Of a DNA stretch of 64,000 nt, positions 43,320 through 54,862 are shown piece by piece (the first letter of the stretch is position 1; each line of letters begins with the position of its first letter). The DNA lies in the NCBI RefSeq assembly GCF_932526225.1, contig NC_064039.1:9566139-9630138 (forward strand). The letters are read 5' to 3'. The translations under genes and the position numbers were made by a program. Source of the stretch: Nematostella vectensis (lineage: Eukaryota > Cnidaria > Anthozoa > Actiniaria > Edwardsiidae). The notes under the pieces are model-generated. The model saw nothing but the letters and a program-made list of their open reading frames with translations. It was not told the origin of the DNA and ran no database searches.

Positions 43320-44935
43320 GGACGTGTTCCACTAGGGATTAGCTAGCAGAGAGATTAGTGCAGAAAATAGCCAAGACAATAAAAAGCCCCTTGACGCACC
43401 TAAAGTCCCGTGACGAAGCCTTAACGACACAATATAATATTCATATTAAAGCGACACCAAACATGGAGTAGGTTGAAAGATCCTTCTTAGGTTGAAGGCC
43501 TTGAAAAATACTTCAAGATAATCTTTACAGAAAACGTCTTTTTTCCGCCGCTAGAGATAGCGTGAGTCAGTACATAACCCCATACCACGCTAACTTATGA
43601 AGCCCTTGAGAAAAACACTTTGTTTATGCTACACTATTCTCAAGGGATGATCCTATCGTCTGGAAATTCGGGTTAGACCATTTGAAGTTAGGGTTGACTA
43701 TTGTGGTGAGGTAGAGAGGTTCAGGTGGTTCCTACCCGCACACCCTTGCAAGGTGAGTCGCTCTAACAGGAAACACTCGCGGTTCTATGCAGCGGGGCGG
43801 ACTGCGGTCTTATTAAAACCCTTTGAAGGCAAAGGCGAGGTCAAGTGTCGATAAATGACTCTTGTGAGTAGGAAATGAGCAGTTAAAGATAGTATTTAAG
43901 GAAAACACATTAAGAGATTCATATTCGGCCCAATTAACTTGCAGAATAAAAGCGCGTCAACAAAAGTGACGCTATGTGAGCAAAAAATAAACAGAAATAG
44001 CCTCTCTGTTAAAACGCGAGAGAAAAAAGATAAGAGCGACGTGGAATGCTACCGCTGCGTACTGAAATTACAGACATATGAAGTGTGCCGTTACATGAGA
44101 AATTGCCGGCGCAACTCGAAAATGCTACCATTGCGTACTGGGCTTTCAGAAATAGAAAATATCGAACATGGAAGAATTTCATTATAAAAATGCCACAATA
44201 ACAAATGTAAATTAATTTGTAGAAATATTGCAAAGCATTTTAGTTTTCTCGGGATTTTTAATGGAAAGTGAAAAGACCACTCTGTTAACCGTTCTTATAG
44301 TTTCCCAGTCTGGTGATATGACTTTATTATCGCCCAATGGAATCAAGGCAAGGAGCGACGTAACATTTGCAGATGTTTGGCATTAACTGAGACTATAATC
44401 TGTAATCCAATCCAACTGTAATCCAATCTTGAATACACACTATCAGCTCACTAAACATCGGTATGATTCAGCAACCCACTGTAGTATTATGCTATAGTTT
44501 AGTTATGTATGGTTACCCTGTGTACATCCGGGACTTGAGAGAAAGCCCGCCATCTTAGAATAAAAACGTTGCTGTTGATGTTCAACTGTGTGCTGGAGGT
44601 AATACATCTTAATATAACACTTACCTAGTGAATTGGCATGGTATCACTCTTCTTTTTTATTGCCACCCTCTCGACGGTCCAAGAGTGGTCACCTATTTGA
44701 GGTTTTTCTCTTTAACGGATTGGTCGCCTTAAGAGGTTTCACTCTAGCAGATGGTCTCTTAACAGAGGTCCCAAAGATATGGATCGACCAGCGTCAGGTA
44801 TTCACAAGAAAAGCTAGCCGAGTCTCTGGCATTTCGTTCGTGATACCTGTGGTAAGGGAATTGAAAGAAAACAACCCCACCACAGGAAACCCAATAAGAA
44901 CCCTGTGATGTGTCTGTGATTCAGTCCCTATATTC

Positions 44936-45032
44936 GGGACCTAAGGGGTCTTCCAGTTAAAGTTACGGTGTTGCGCGTTTTACCGTAAAACGCGCAACAC
45001 CGTACCTTTAACTGGAAGACCCCTTAGGTCCC
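44936..45032. repeat. 97-bp near-perfect hairpin
   Basis: Two 47-base arms with one mismatch around a 3-base loop (ccg). The arms begin GGGACCTAAGGGGTCTTCCA and end with the exact complement. No flanking duplication is obvious. It could be a very young palindromic element or a source of hairpin RNA. Confidence 0.97.
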
Positions 45033-45856
45033 GCCGGTAGGCTACCGGCGCACAAATATTTGTCGTATTACTGTACCCACTTCTATAAACTGGTCGCTAT
45101 TTTTTTTACAAGAATCAAATGCATATTTCGGTGTTGCCATGGGAAGGTATATAATCACTGTTTAATGGCAAAACCTGATGCTAATAATCATATTAACATC
45201 AATCAAAGCAGTAATCAAGACATTTTTTAATGAATTTATTGTAGCAGATGTGCATATCTTTGTAGAAGAAAGTTCCATGATATGACGGGCCAGTGTAGAG
45301 CCAGGATTTATATCAAAGCGTGAACTAGTCTTACTAGGGAGAGCTAAAAGAAAAAGACGGTAGCGCCTGCTGAAATCATGGTGTGCGCCGTCATAGACTT
45401 TCCGCCTTGGTAAATCTTAACATATCAATATTTGGGTGACCTTCAAACCCGCTCGGTCAATCTCTGGGAGGCCTGGGTCTAAGGGCTTTTCAAGATTAGT
45501 GAGATAAAAATTTGACCAAGCTGTCAGGTTTTTTTGGACAAATTCTTGCACGAGTCTCAAATTGACAGGAATCAGCATTTTTCACCATATTTTCTGGAGA
45601 TCAGGGAGCGGGAAAACTTTAGCTCTTCAAAATATGGGCATCAATGACCATATAAGGCAATGCAAACGAAGGACACTATCCTTTGGGTAATATGTTTGAT
45701 ATGGGTCCCTACAGCCGAAGATGAGGCGTAATCGTGAACCAGGATCCGCATGAGCTTGTTTTTTTTTTTTTTTCATGGTTTTTCATCTGATGGGGTATGC
45801 TTTGGAACCAATAGGTGTATCTTTCAGTATTTGCGACTCTACGACAAGGTTCTAGC

Positions 45857-45890
45857 CCCCCCCCACACACACACACACACAAACACACCC
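45857..45890. repeat. Poly-C and (CA)n microsatellite
   Basis: ccccccccc followed by about ten CA units with one interruption. Confidence 0.95.
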
Positions 45891-46749
45891 TGACAAATTT
45901 ATCACGACGGTAATGTGTGTGTCAATAGACAAACCGTCAAAACGTTTCGGTTGATAGCACTTTTCATAGCCCAGGATTTCAAATGTTGCGGTTAGGCGGG
46001 GATCTATCCGAGCATAGTTCACTCGAGTTCTCACAGGCAAACGTGGACAAAAAGTGCAAAATTACAGGTGGAACTTCGTGAGCCACTAGTCTTTCGAAAG
46101 CAAAAGGGGCACAGTTAGAAAATGTAATACGTGATGGCACTTCCAGCCTTAAATCATTTAATGCAATAAAACAATGCAAAGCATAATGACTAATGGACAC
46201 CGGTTTATCACAACGGCAGATTAATTGCAATATTGTTAATCCATGGAATTTGAAGTATGTATTCTTCGTTACAACGTTTTCTTAGAGCAGGCTAAGTTAT
46301 TTGAAACAACTGGAACCCTATAGTCCTTTAATGGAATTTATCAATTGAACAAGTATCGGTATATTAGTAAATTGCGCCCCGCCACATTAACTCTCAACGA
46401 GTTAGTTCTTCGGGCTCACTTCACGTTTTTAAACACTCGACTGTAACTTGGGTCGTCACTGGTTCGCTGCACCCTTACTAGTTCGCTCCCTTCCATAAAT
46501 AATGAAGTAATAGCAGGCGACTCGGATGGTTGTTACAAGATCGCTGCATTTCTTTTCTTCCATGGAGGTCAAGCCAGGTCAACCTGGCTTAAGGACCCAG
46601 TATTTATGAACACTTTATGTTTCTTCTCTGCCACATGTACGGCCCTCTGCTAATACGGACACTAAAATAATCGTAGATGTAGACTTGTTATCTTTTTAAG
46701 GTTATCCGTATTACTAAGGTTGCACAATATGTATTTCTGTGCGAGCAGT

Positions 46750-47142
46750 TTAAAAGTGCATAGAAGTTTGGGCCTTCTCTATAGCAAAGTCACTAAATCG
46801 TTTACTCCGGCTGTGTCCCGTACTGAGGTCACTCGCCCCTTCATTAAAGTTACTATCCACCTCTGCACTCTCTGTTCGATACGCGGGGTTAAGGACTCCG
46901 TGATCTTTCAGCGAGTTGCGATTGGCGAATGGAATCGTCCTCCCAGTCATAAGGTCCTCTGAGCCTCGCCGCTTCTCGCGAAGAATGACGTCCGAGTTTC
47001 TCTCCCTATCCTCTTCAGCCCTGTTCTGCTTGTATCGAGTGAAGCAGAGGAAGGCGAGAAGTAGGATGAAACAGAAGACGAGCACGGCCGCTACAGTGGC
47101 GATCATTATAATAAGATTTTCTTCCATCGTATACCAAAGCAC
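46750..47142 (-). CDS. Small single-pass membrane protein
   Basis: 130 residues, or 125 from the second Met (MEENLI, 47127). After six to ten residues a TM of about 25 residues (IIMIATVAAVLVFCFILLLA, FLCF) runs into a basic juxtamembrane stretch (TRYKQNRAEEDRERN). The tail is polar and charged, with LNPAYR and SRSKRF. There is no signal peptide beyond the TM, so it is probably a signal-anchored protein with a tiny ectodomain. Single exon, - strand like its neighbours. Not recognised. Short, so a chance frame is possible, but the clean TM plus positive-inside flank argues for a real gene. Confidence 0.55.
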   Translation of the reverse strand: MLWYTMEENLIIMIATVAAVLVFCFILLLAFLCFTRYKQNRAEEDRERNSDVILREKRRGSEDLMTGRTIPFANRNSLKDHGVLNPAYRTESAEVDSNFNEGASDLSTGHSRSKRFSDFAIEKAQTSMHF

Positions 47143-48175
47143 TAGTATTTACTGCTCAGGATTCTAGCGACTCTGAGGGGAATAAGCGGTTGAACAAAGA
47201 TGAACTTGTTGCAGCCCAATGGAAGGTTTTTCTAAATGTAGTGATGACTCCTTAAAGTGAACGAATGTGGTGGTAAAAAGACCAGAAGAATTCGACACAA
47301 GATTCTCTAACCCACAGGCCAGTTACTAGTAGCACAAGAAAACGAAATAGGTAAATTAACTAAAGTGTAAGAAGCACTTTTATCTCGTCATCGCGACCGC
47401 TAGGGCCGCTAAGACAGGCAACAGGGATGACTCAATGTTTGCGACATAGCTTAGAGTTCATCCCAAACCTGCGGCTAAGGCTTCGAGCACGTAAATCTAA
47501 CACTTAAGGCGAAGTAAAATACACAGTAAACCAAAGCTTACCCAAAGTTAGGTAATAGTCAAAATGGCCAATCTGTACTACTTTGTACGGTCTTTCTTTC
47601 CCTCGATGCTTGTCGACAGACTGGAATGGCCTTTTTTCGCCCGGAGAGCTTGCACTTTTTAATGATAGACAGAGCTCGAATTATTGATCTAGCATGTTCC
47701 GTGTAAATGCTCGGAGACTTGCTCTATTGTCAGGACAGGATAGGATAGACATGCACAGCACGAAATATGGGGCACTCGATCGCGACGAGGGCGTGGTCGC
47801 ACGTCAAGCGTGTGCAGTCATTGTGTTCCGATAATTATCATCGATCAGTAAAACAACTACAAAGAGCAACGAGAACAATAAGCATACTGTCGATTGCTTT
47901 GGTGCATAAACATTCAACTTTATTTTAACTTACCTATACCTATAAAAACGTTTTTTTTTAACTGAAATAAAATGCCGCAAACAATTTTGTTTGTGATAAA
48001 CCGCCTTTCAATATCAATTATCAATCCTTTCAATTTTTAGCTTTACAATCTCATTCTGTTTTTCCTCTTAAAATGTCAACTACTTCTATTTCTCCCCTTT
48101 CTAAAGCAATCTAGACTAGCATATTTCGTTGTAATCAAATAGGGACTTGACTTCAATTAATTTCGCGGATACTTT

Positions 48176-49113
48176 TACACCTTTTGCTCTTCATTAACGA
48201 GAAATACGCATTCATTTTAGCCAAAAATTACAAACATTTACGCCGATGTACTGTCACTTAAGTGAAAGTAAAATCATTCGAACTAAAAGGAAATACATTA
48301 ACGAACTTTACATAATTGAGTGCACACAATTGCATTTTCTTAACATTCATTTACACTATTCGACAACCAGGAATGAAAAATCCATTTTCATTTGCGCGTT
48401 GGTACATAACAATAGCACAAATAAAATATCAATAATACGAGAACTCGCAATCAATACAGTGAAAGAAATATTCATTAATATTTTTATTACAGCAAGTGCA
48501 AACAATAGTATTTTGTGAAAGTCATTTGCATGCTTCTTATAAACGTTAGCGCCTCCGTACAAACAATAAGCCCTTTATGACAAGCAATATCCTAAAATAA
48601 TTATTCAATTACTTCTCGTTTTTTTGTGCCCTTATAATGCACATACAGTCAAAATAAATGATACTAGCGCTAAAAATTAATATTCGATCATTTCGCCGTT
48701 TTAACCCGGGCCCAAATACAGAAACAAAAATTTTGCCGCCCTACAGTCCGTTTCTTAACCCTGGAAGCGCTTCAACGAAACATCAACACCATCACACTGC
48801 CAAAATGTGCCGAATGGTATAGGTTCATGCAAACCTATCTACCACGCTGCCTCAACGGCGAAATGATCGAAGGGGGATTTTTGAGAACTAGTATAATTTA
48901 TTTTAATAGATTTTTATTCCTGGTTGTCGAATAGTGTAAATGAATGTGAAGAAAATGCAATTGTGTGCACTCAATTATGTAAAATTCGTTAATGTATTTC
49001 CTTTTAGTTCGAATGATTTTACTTTCGCTCAAATGACAGTACATCGGCGTAAATCTTTGTAATTTTGGCTAAAATGAATGCGTATTTCTCGGTAATGAAA
49101 AGCAAAAGGTGTA
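48176..49113. mobile_element. 938-bp fold-back element with ~200-bp arms
   Basis: The left arm (48176-48385) and right arm (48903-49113) are reverse complements with few mismatches. The outer ends are TACACCTTTTGCTCTTCATT and its near-complement; inner arm words include gacaaccaggaat against attcctggttgtc. The ~520-bp loop is AT-rich and non-coding. Frames read from it are unsupported. No target-site duplication is obvious. Confidence 0.93.
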
Positions 49114-49391
49114 CAGACTGCCTCGAATGGGACATCATTGACAAATCTCTTTAGGCACGTAGCAAGGATTTGTCGGGGGAGGAGTACTGCTTGTGAATAG
49201 CCAACATAATGAGCTGGACAAACATTAGCCAACGCTGAAAGGACTACCGTGGTATTTGCCTAAAAAAGTAGATATTTGCTCTAAACCTTTGAGATCAACC
49301 TGTACTAAAACTTTTTCTATTCAAGCATTGCTGCTAGCGCGTGAGTTTTTTTTTTTGTAGTTGATGTTATGCATGCGCAATGTGCGTCAAA

Positions 49392-50073
49392 CTTCCCTGC
49401 TAGCATGCTAGCAGAGGCCTCTTTTCTCTGTATTTCGCAGGGCTGGAGTTAGCGAGGAAAAGATACCTCTGCCATGGGTCGAAACTGTTTCTGTTGCGCA
49501 TGCGTGAGCGTTAATAAGCGACCGACGTGCCAAAACCCGTACCATCGCGCGAAAGCTTGCAATATGCTAATATGTTTGCATGGGTTTAGTCGGAAATCAT
49601 GAATCAAACTCCGGTTAGTTCTCCTCTTCGAAAAAAGAAAACAACTGTTCAATTTCAATCACCTAAAACGTCACTAAAAAGATTGAACAACAAACGCAGC
49701 AAAGACGAGTTTTGTCTAGTTTGTGGGATTAATTTCAAGACATCTGGGCAGGCGAGTTTCTTCAATTAAATGTAAATATCGCATAGTTGGATTCGAAGAA
49801 AATGTCATAGAAATATGATATTTCTACAGAGGACGCCGTTTCGAATGCGGGCTTATTATCCGGCAGCGGATATACGTTTCATGCATGCGCTAGTCATTGT
49901 GGGCTCAAATAGTGGCCAGTAATTAATGGACGGAGCATGCGCTCTGGATCTCGTCCGCGATCGTGGACGGCGGTTTGATCAAACGAACTTGCGACCCATG
50001 GCAGAGGTATCTTTTCCTCGCGAACTCCAGTCCAGCGAAATACAGAGAAAAGAGGCCTCTGCTAGCAGGGAAG
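49392..50073. mobile_element. 682-bp inverted-repeat transposon with CGTCAAA target duplication
   Basis: Terminal arms pair CTTCCCTGCTAGC at the left with GCTAGCAGGGAAG at the right and continue for about 80 bases (agaggcctcttttctctgta, gaaaagatacctctgccatg). The left arm has an extra 8-base atgctagc. CGTCAAA flanks both ends (49385-49391 and 50074-50080), a 7-bp target-site duplication. The element encloses one small + strand frame. Non-autonomous. Confidence 0.93.
49599..49769 (+). CDS. 56-residue basic peptide frame inside a transposon (half zinc-finger-like)
   Basis: Starts MNQTPVSSPLRKKKTTVQFQ and continues with a Lys/Arg-rich stretch. It ends after KDEFCLVCGINFKTSG and a few residues at TAA. 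The CxxC within a basic peptide looks like the first half of a zinc-binding module. It is enclosed by the arms of the 49392-50073 element and could be a captured 5' exon fragment or transposase remnant. No donor site was firmly identified. Confidence 0.35.
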   Translation: MNQTPVSSPLRKKKTTVQFQSPKTSLKRLNNKRSKDEFCLVCGINFKTSGQASFFN

Positions 50074-50248
50074 CGTCAAACAAATAGTTACAACGATGCG
50101 CACGGAGTAACACAATCTTTGTCACGCTATCTCGTATCTGTAACGCCATTCTCTACCAATAGTGTCACGCTATCTTCAAAAAAGAGATTGCACAATTACA
50201 GACCAAGAGCAAGTTTCGCACCATCCTTCTGTCACACAAATTCACAAC

Positions 50249-50779
50249 TTAAGAACACTCTGTCGCTCCATCTGCTAAGGAGAACGAAACACTTTTTGCG
50301 TCATGTTTCAGCTTCATTTCAATCATCTCGCGAGTGATGCGCCCAGCGCCGCCCCGGACATCGTTCCCATTACCATCCTTAAAAACCTCTATCAACGTGC
50401 ATCTCGCTTCATCTTTACACGAAACAGTGGAGACCCCCTCTAAGAACACATCATCGCTTCCAGAATCTAAATCCACGTCCACCACGGCAACAGCCGTCGA
50501 CGTCACTTCCTGTACACTGACACCGGAAGTCTCCGAGTCCTCTTCACCCAGCTTCTTCCTGAGTCTGAGAAGACACAGGAAGCTCATGACGAGTGTTATG
50601 AACATGATGATAATAAGGACGACCATTGCGATCATAGCCACACGAGAATTGGCCGGGTCCGTCTCCGTGAAACAATCAGGGCGGTCTTTACACATGGGGT
50701 CCCTGTGGTACTGCGACTCCACCATTGTTGGGGCGACAATATAGCACATTAAAAAGACCAATATCTGGTATACCACCAT
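50249..50779 (-). CDS. Small type I membrane protein
   Basis: 176 residues, single exon. Signal peptide about 1-21 (VYQILVFLMCYIVAPTMVES). Short ectodomain 22-45 with two Cys (MCKDRPDCFTETDP). TM about 47-70 (AMIAMVVLIIIMFITLVMSF), then basic LRLRKKLGEEDSE and a ~100-residue tail of alternating acidic and Ser/Thr/Val-rich sequence. No PPxY and no recognised domain. The + strand frame at 50334-50744 is its shadow. The layout matches the neighbouring single-exon genes, and the signal peptide plus TM with positive-inside flank support it. Confidence 0.7.
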   Translation of the reverse strand: MVVYQILVFLMCYIVAPTMVESQYHRDPMCKDRPDCFTETDPANSRVAMIAMVVLIIIMFITLVMSFLCLLRLRKKLGEEDSETSGVSVQEVTSTAVAVVDVDLDSGSDDVFLEGVSTVSCKDEARCTLIEVFKDGNGNDVRGGAGRITREMIEMKLKHDAKSVSFSLADGATECS

Positions 50780-53152
50780 TTTGCTGTAATGTCGTCAACG
50801 GTTTCGCGTAATTAAACTCTTGATCACGTTATTCAAAGGATGTGTAGTTTGCCAGACCTCGAAAGAACAACCGCTATTTTCCTCTGAAAATTCTATCGCA
50901 ACGTCCCCCCGACCGTGCATACGAACCAAAGTGTAGGTAAAATCTTGTCGTGCGCACCGCAACTAAGAGCTCTCTGAAGAGCCTTATCTACCAAGTCTAG
51001 ATTTCCAGTCTCGACGGTCTTCTTCCACTCTAGTACGAAGCGCTGAGTCACCGGCAGCTGCGAACATTCACAAGTCTTTCGCACTCAAACAAATCGTGTT
51101 TTCTCGCCGTTCTTACGATTATAGCAACCAAGGTGAGTAATCCCCGTATCGTGCGTATTCAGTATCTCAAGCTCAAAATGGTACGCCCGGTCCTTCTCAC
51201 TTCGCTATGGTGTATTCTCCAAACAGATGTCGCTGGGTTGTAAGGATTATACCCCAGTCGAATCCTAAAATTTGTGAAATTAAAATCAGTGGCAGAGCGT
51301 GGCCAACGGAGGTATATCTCGACAGAGCCTCAATCACTTAAGCTAAGATTATGAATTGCCGAGATTTTATAGCGGTATTTATCCCACCTTAAACGTGCCC
51401 ACAAATGCAAAGACGCTGGCTATCTCGGGAAACACCGTTTCCTTACAAACACAGAGCGCTCCCTAAGAGGATAATAAAACTAAGCAAAAGGAGCCTCGAT
51501 TGATGTATTGGGTGCGTGATTGGCGCCAAGGTTAAGCTGAGTGCGTGAGTGTTTGCGGTCATTAGATATCCCGTCAGCGCGAAGGGGATAGAGCAACGAC
51601 GCAAGCGAGTCCGCAAACCAATCAGTCGGTTACTCACCGGAATCGTGAACCGATACTCTCTGGATGCACTCGACCTTTAATCTGTATCGATTGGAAAATA
51701 CTCGCAGCCGTATCCGTATTGGTCAAGAGACCATTAAAATGCCCATGCGTTAATAAGAAAAACACATTTCAGGCTTCGGGTTTTCACCGAGGTAGCTATA
51801 CCAACTATCTCCATCTTAATAGCAAGTGCGGTGAAGTCTTTGAATATCGTAAACGTTTTCGCGTGCAATTTCCGCCAACATAATTGCGCCGCAATTATTG
51901 ACACATGAAAGATGATTGCTGTTGTTTTTTTTTATGTAAGTGGTTTTCTATCTTTTTTATTTCGGCCTTTTTTCAATTTCGCAAGACGTGAAATTCACAC
52001 CCCTTGTTGTGACCTCGCGGTGACGACCACTAATTTGTTCAATCTAACCACGTGCCCCTAGCGTTGATGATACCAAACGCTATGATAACGGCAACAAATA
52101 TGTAAACTCACTTGCCATCCGCAAAGGAACAATACAATATGAGCATCAAAGATAACAATGTTTTTCGAGACAATTTGGTTTTAAGAAAAAGGCCTCTGCA
52201 AATGCCAAAATTTATCAAGGAGGGAAGTAAGTATAAGAAGTATATATACACTGTTGTCACCCGAGGCGAGTCACGTGCACTAACCAAAAAAAAAATCCGA
52301 AAATTGCCAGCCTTACAGCCTCTTATGGCAATATTAACCCACTGAAAATACCAAAATGAGCTTTAAGACATATTTTGGTACTTGTTCCACGTTATTACTC
52401 TCCTATTTTGATAGTATTTTCGCGCTAGGAAAAGCAGCCCGCGGGCTGGTCGCGTGAGGCGCCAAAAACTCTACCCTGAACTTGCCTAGACGATATCAAA
52501 GATACGGGGTTTGATCATTTGGAAGAAGCTTATGTCTTGATTTGTGATTTAAGAATGCTCTGCGGCGCTTCTAAAGCGCGTAGCGATGGCAAATGAGACC
52601 AGGCTTAGTGATAAACCTAGTGACAAGACGCACAGCCCAAGGTCTCAGCAGTGATAAATGTATTGGTGACATTAGTAGAGTGTGCTAAACCCCAAATATA
52701 AGTGTCAATTAATCAAACATTTGGAAAGCGCTCAATAAAAATTTATATAATACTTATTTGCTTACAATACTACTTGGCCTTTTAGAATTCTGTGTAAAGT
52801 AGAGCGCTCCTAGAAATGAATTTTTACTAGTAAGAATAATGATTTGGATTTGGATTTCAAGCGCTTGACCGTTACATCACAACTGATGTAATGATGACTG
52901 AGCTCCTTGTCAGTGGATTACAAAATTTCAAACCCTGGTGTGCAAACTATTCATGGGTATCCTGTGGTTGGTCTAGCGGAGTTGGAAACCCGGAACGAGC
53001 GTACCAAGACAATGTTGAACGGGAATACTTCGACGTCAGACACCGGCCACAGATATCTATGACGGGTCGCTAATCGACGACTCGCCAAGGTGCGCGTCGC
53101 ATGTAGCCTGTGTTGTGCACCATCTAATAGCCATTTTTCAGATTAAGTAATT
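50780..53152. other. Intergenic region, no supported feature
   Basis: 2.4 kb. The left end should hold the promoter of the 50249 gene. Short frames (51443-51637, 52112-52345, 52891-53073) lack signals, membrane segments or domains. No sizeable inverted repeat was found by eye. Confidence 0.45.
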
Positions 53153-53575
53153 TTAGCACGAAAAAGGGTCGGAGTTGGCACCCTCCAATAAGCCAACGAC
53201 TAACGCTACTAACATCCCTATCCCGCCAAACACAGCCCCGATAATTAACTCGAGTCTCTTGTTGCTCTCATCATACTGGCAATCCCCTCTAATGCATTTC
53301 TGGGCGCCTTGACAGTCAGAGTCTGTGGTACACGGCTTACAGAGCTCCTGCGAAGGAACGCAATACTCTCCGCCCGGACAATCAGTGTCGCCGTGCTTCG
53401 GATCGCATTTCCTTGTCGTGCACACAGTACTGTTCTCACGTCGAGGAATACAAGTCCCTCTGCAGCAAAGGGCCAGGGAATGCGCGAGCTGAAATTGCCC
53501 CCCGAGGGCAAAAAGTCCAAGTGATATCGAGATCACCCATTTAAACGCCATCAGGCCTTCCTCTAAACAATACAC
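53153..53575 (-). CDS. Cys-rich membrane-anchored protein lacking a cytoplasmic tail
   Basis: 140 residues. Signal peptide about 1-34 (or 1-25 from Met 9). The ectodomain at about 36-105 has some 14 Cys in the pattern CCRGTC...C..KC...DC..GEYC...LC..C...DC...KC..GDC, close in spacing to the gene at 54863 (CCFGDC...KLKEC). The TM (LIIGAVFGGIGMLVALVVGL) is followed by only about ten residues before TAA. The neighbour has a 120-residue tail. No tail-like sequence was seen in the other two frames just downstream, so the tail is lost, spliced on from an unrecognised exon, or the C-terminus is processed as a lipid anchor. Paralogue of the 54863 gene. Confidence 0.75.
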   Translation of the reverse strand: MYCLEEGLMAFKWVISISLGLFALGGQFQLAHSLALCCRGTCIPRRENSTVCTTRKCDPKHGDTDCPGGEYCVPSQELCKPCTTDSDCQGAQKCIRGDCQYDESNKRLELIIGAVFGGIGMLVALVVGLLEGANSDPFSC

Positions 53576-54862
53576 GGAAATAAGACGAAGATATGTTGGG
53601 GTCTTATCGTCTCTTGCTTGCCTTTATTTCCTGACCGTCACATGCCGTGATTGTGCTCGCACAGGGAGCCAGTATATTAGTTCCGCCTGAATAAAAATCA
53701 TCGGACTGGACGCGAACACTGGGGACTTGGGAAAGGTTGAGCGGTATCGATCAGAACTAATGTAATGAAGAGCGTAATCATAAACAAATGGAAGTTTAAA
53801 TGGCAGCAATGCTAAGCAATAGATACTTATCTTTTTATTAATTTTCAAGTCAAGTAATCTATAACACTCCCAAAATGTTGAAAAATCTTCAACCTAAATG
53901 TAATAAAAAGGAAATGGACCGTCGAATTGCGGATGTTTTGGTGAAAAGTGTTTCTTCATAAAATCCCCCTTGAGCATTTTAACCGTCGTGAATTGGTCCA
54001 TGCGCGCTTATATCAATAACGCCTAACCACAATAACTCACGCACACAAAGGCTGGCTAGACATCTGCCGCACATCGAACAGCGATGACGGCGCGAACCTT
54101 ACTTACGCTTACTTATGGTGAAGCCACGAGGCTCGCATGACTTACAAATTGATCAATTAAAAATGCACGCCTTTTGTTTATGTAAAGTCTCGCATTTCTT
54201 GACTTTCGAAAGAAATCATCTCGTGCTATGAATAAAAAAGTAAAAGAAGCCAAGAAAGATTCAGTTTTACTTTCAGGTTAGCGCATTTTAACAGTTTAAA
54301 GCAATTACTTGTTGCTTTCATTTAAGAAACGTACGCTTTGTTAACCACAGCGAATATTTTATTCAAAACGCTCTTGATAAAAAAATCAGAAAATCACGCT
54401 AGAACTTGCCTGTTCACAATTGTTTTGGCAAGAACAGCGCTCAATCAAGTTCAAGATACTCTCTTCAGACATATATCTGTTAAGGCATCTCCATGATAAT
54501 TGTCTTAATTCTTTTCAATAATAAAAATATATTAATTATTTTGGAAGGCTTCGCGTGTGAATGCAACACCGTACGACGAAAGGCGCTTTTTGAGACTTGG
54601 TGAGCAAAGGTTAGGCCGATGCTTTCGTAACTGGTCATGACTACAAAATCTTAAATAAATCGGGTAATCCCTTGTAATCCTGTCCGACGGTTTCGCGTCT
54701 TTTTGTTAATGAATTAGGCACTGTAATCACTATAACCCATCGCACACTGACCTACACTGAACCCGGCACAATAGCCAGTCCTCGGCATACAATAGGCTGT
54801 GACAGCTATGCCATCTATCCGCACACAGGGCTGAAACAGGTAGGAAGCAGATACGACTTAAT
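53576..54862. other. Intergenic region between two paralogues
   Basis: 1.3 kb between the 53153 and 54863 genes, AT-rich. The left end should carry the promoter of the 53153 gene. No gene or repeat was recognised. Confidence 0.5.

Larger units (their letters stand above)
43320..46749. other. Intergenic region
   Basis: 3.4 kb. Supported contents are a near-perfect hairpin at 44936-45032, a T run near 45760, and a C-run plus (CA)n microsatellite at 45857-45890. Short frames (43939-44233, 44633-44908, 45979-46230) show no domains, signals or membrane segments and are not called. Upstream sequence of the 42486 gene lies at the left end. Confidence 0.5.
47143..50248. other. Intergenic region with two fold-back elements
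   Basis: 3.1 kb, mostly two inverted-repeat elements (48176-49113 and 49392-50073). The remainder (47143-48175) should contain the upstream region of the 46750 gene; no other gene was seen there. Confidence 0.6.

Noticed and set aside
50334-50744. 136-residue frame on the + strand
   Set aside because: Antisense to the 50249 gene.
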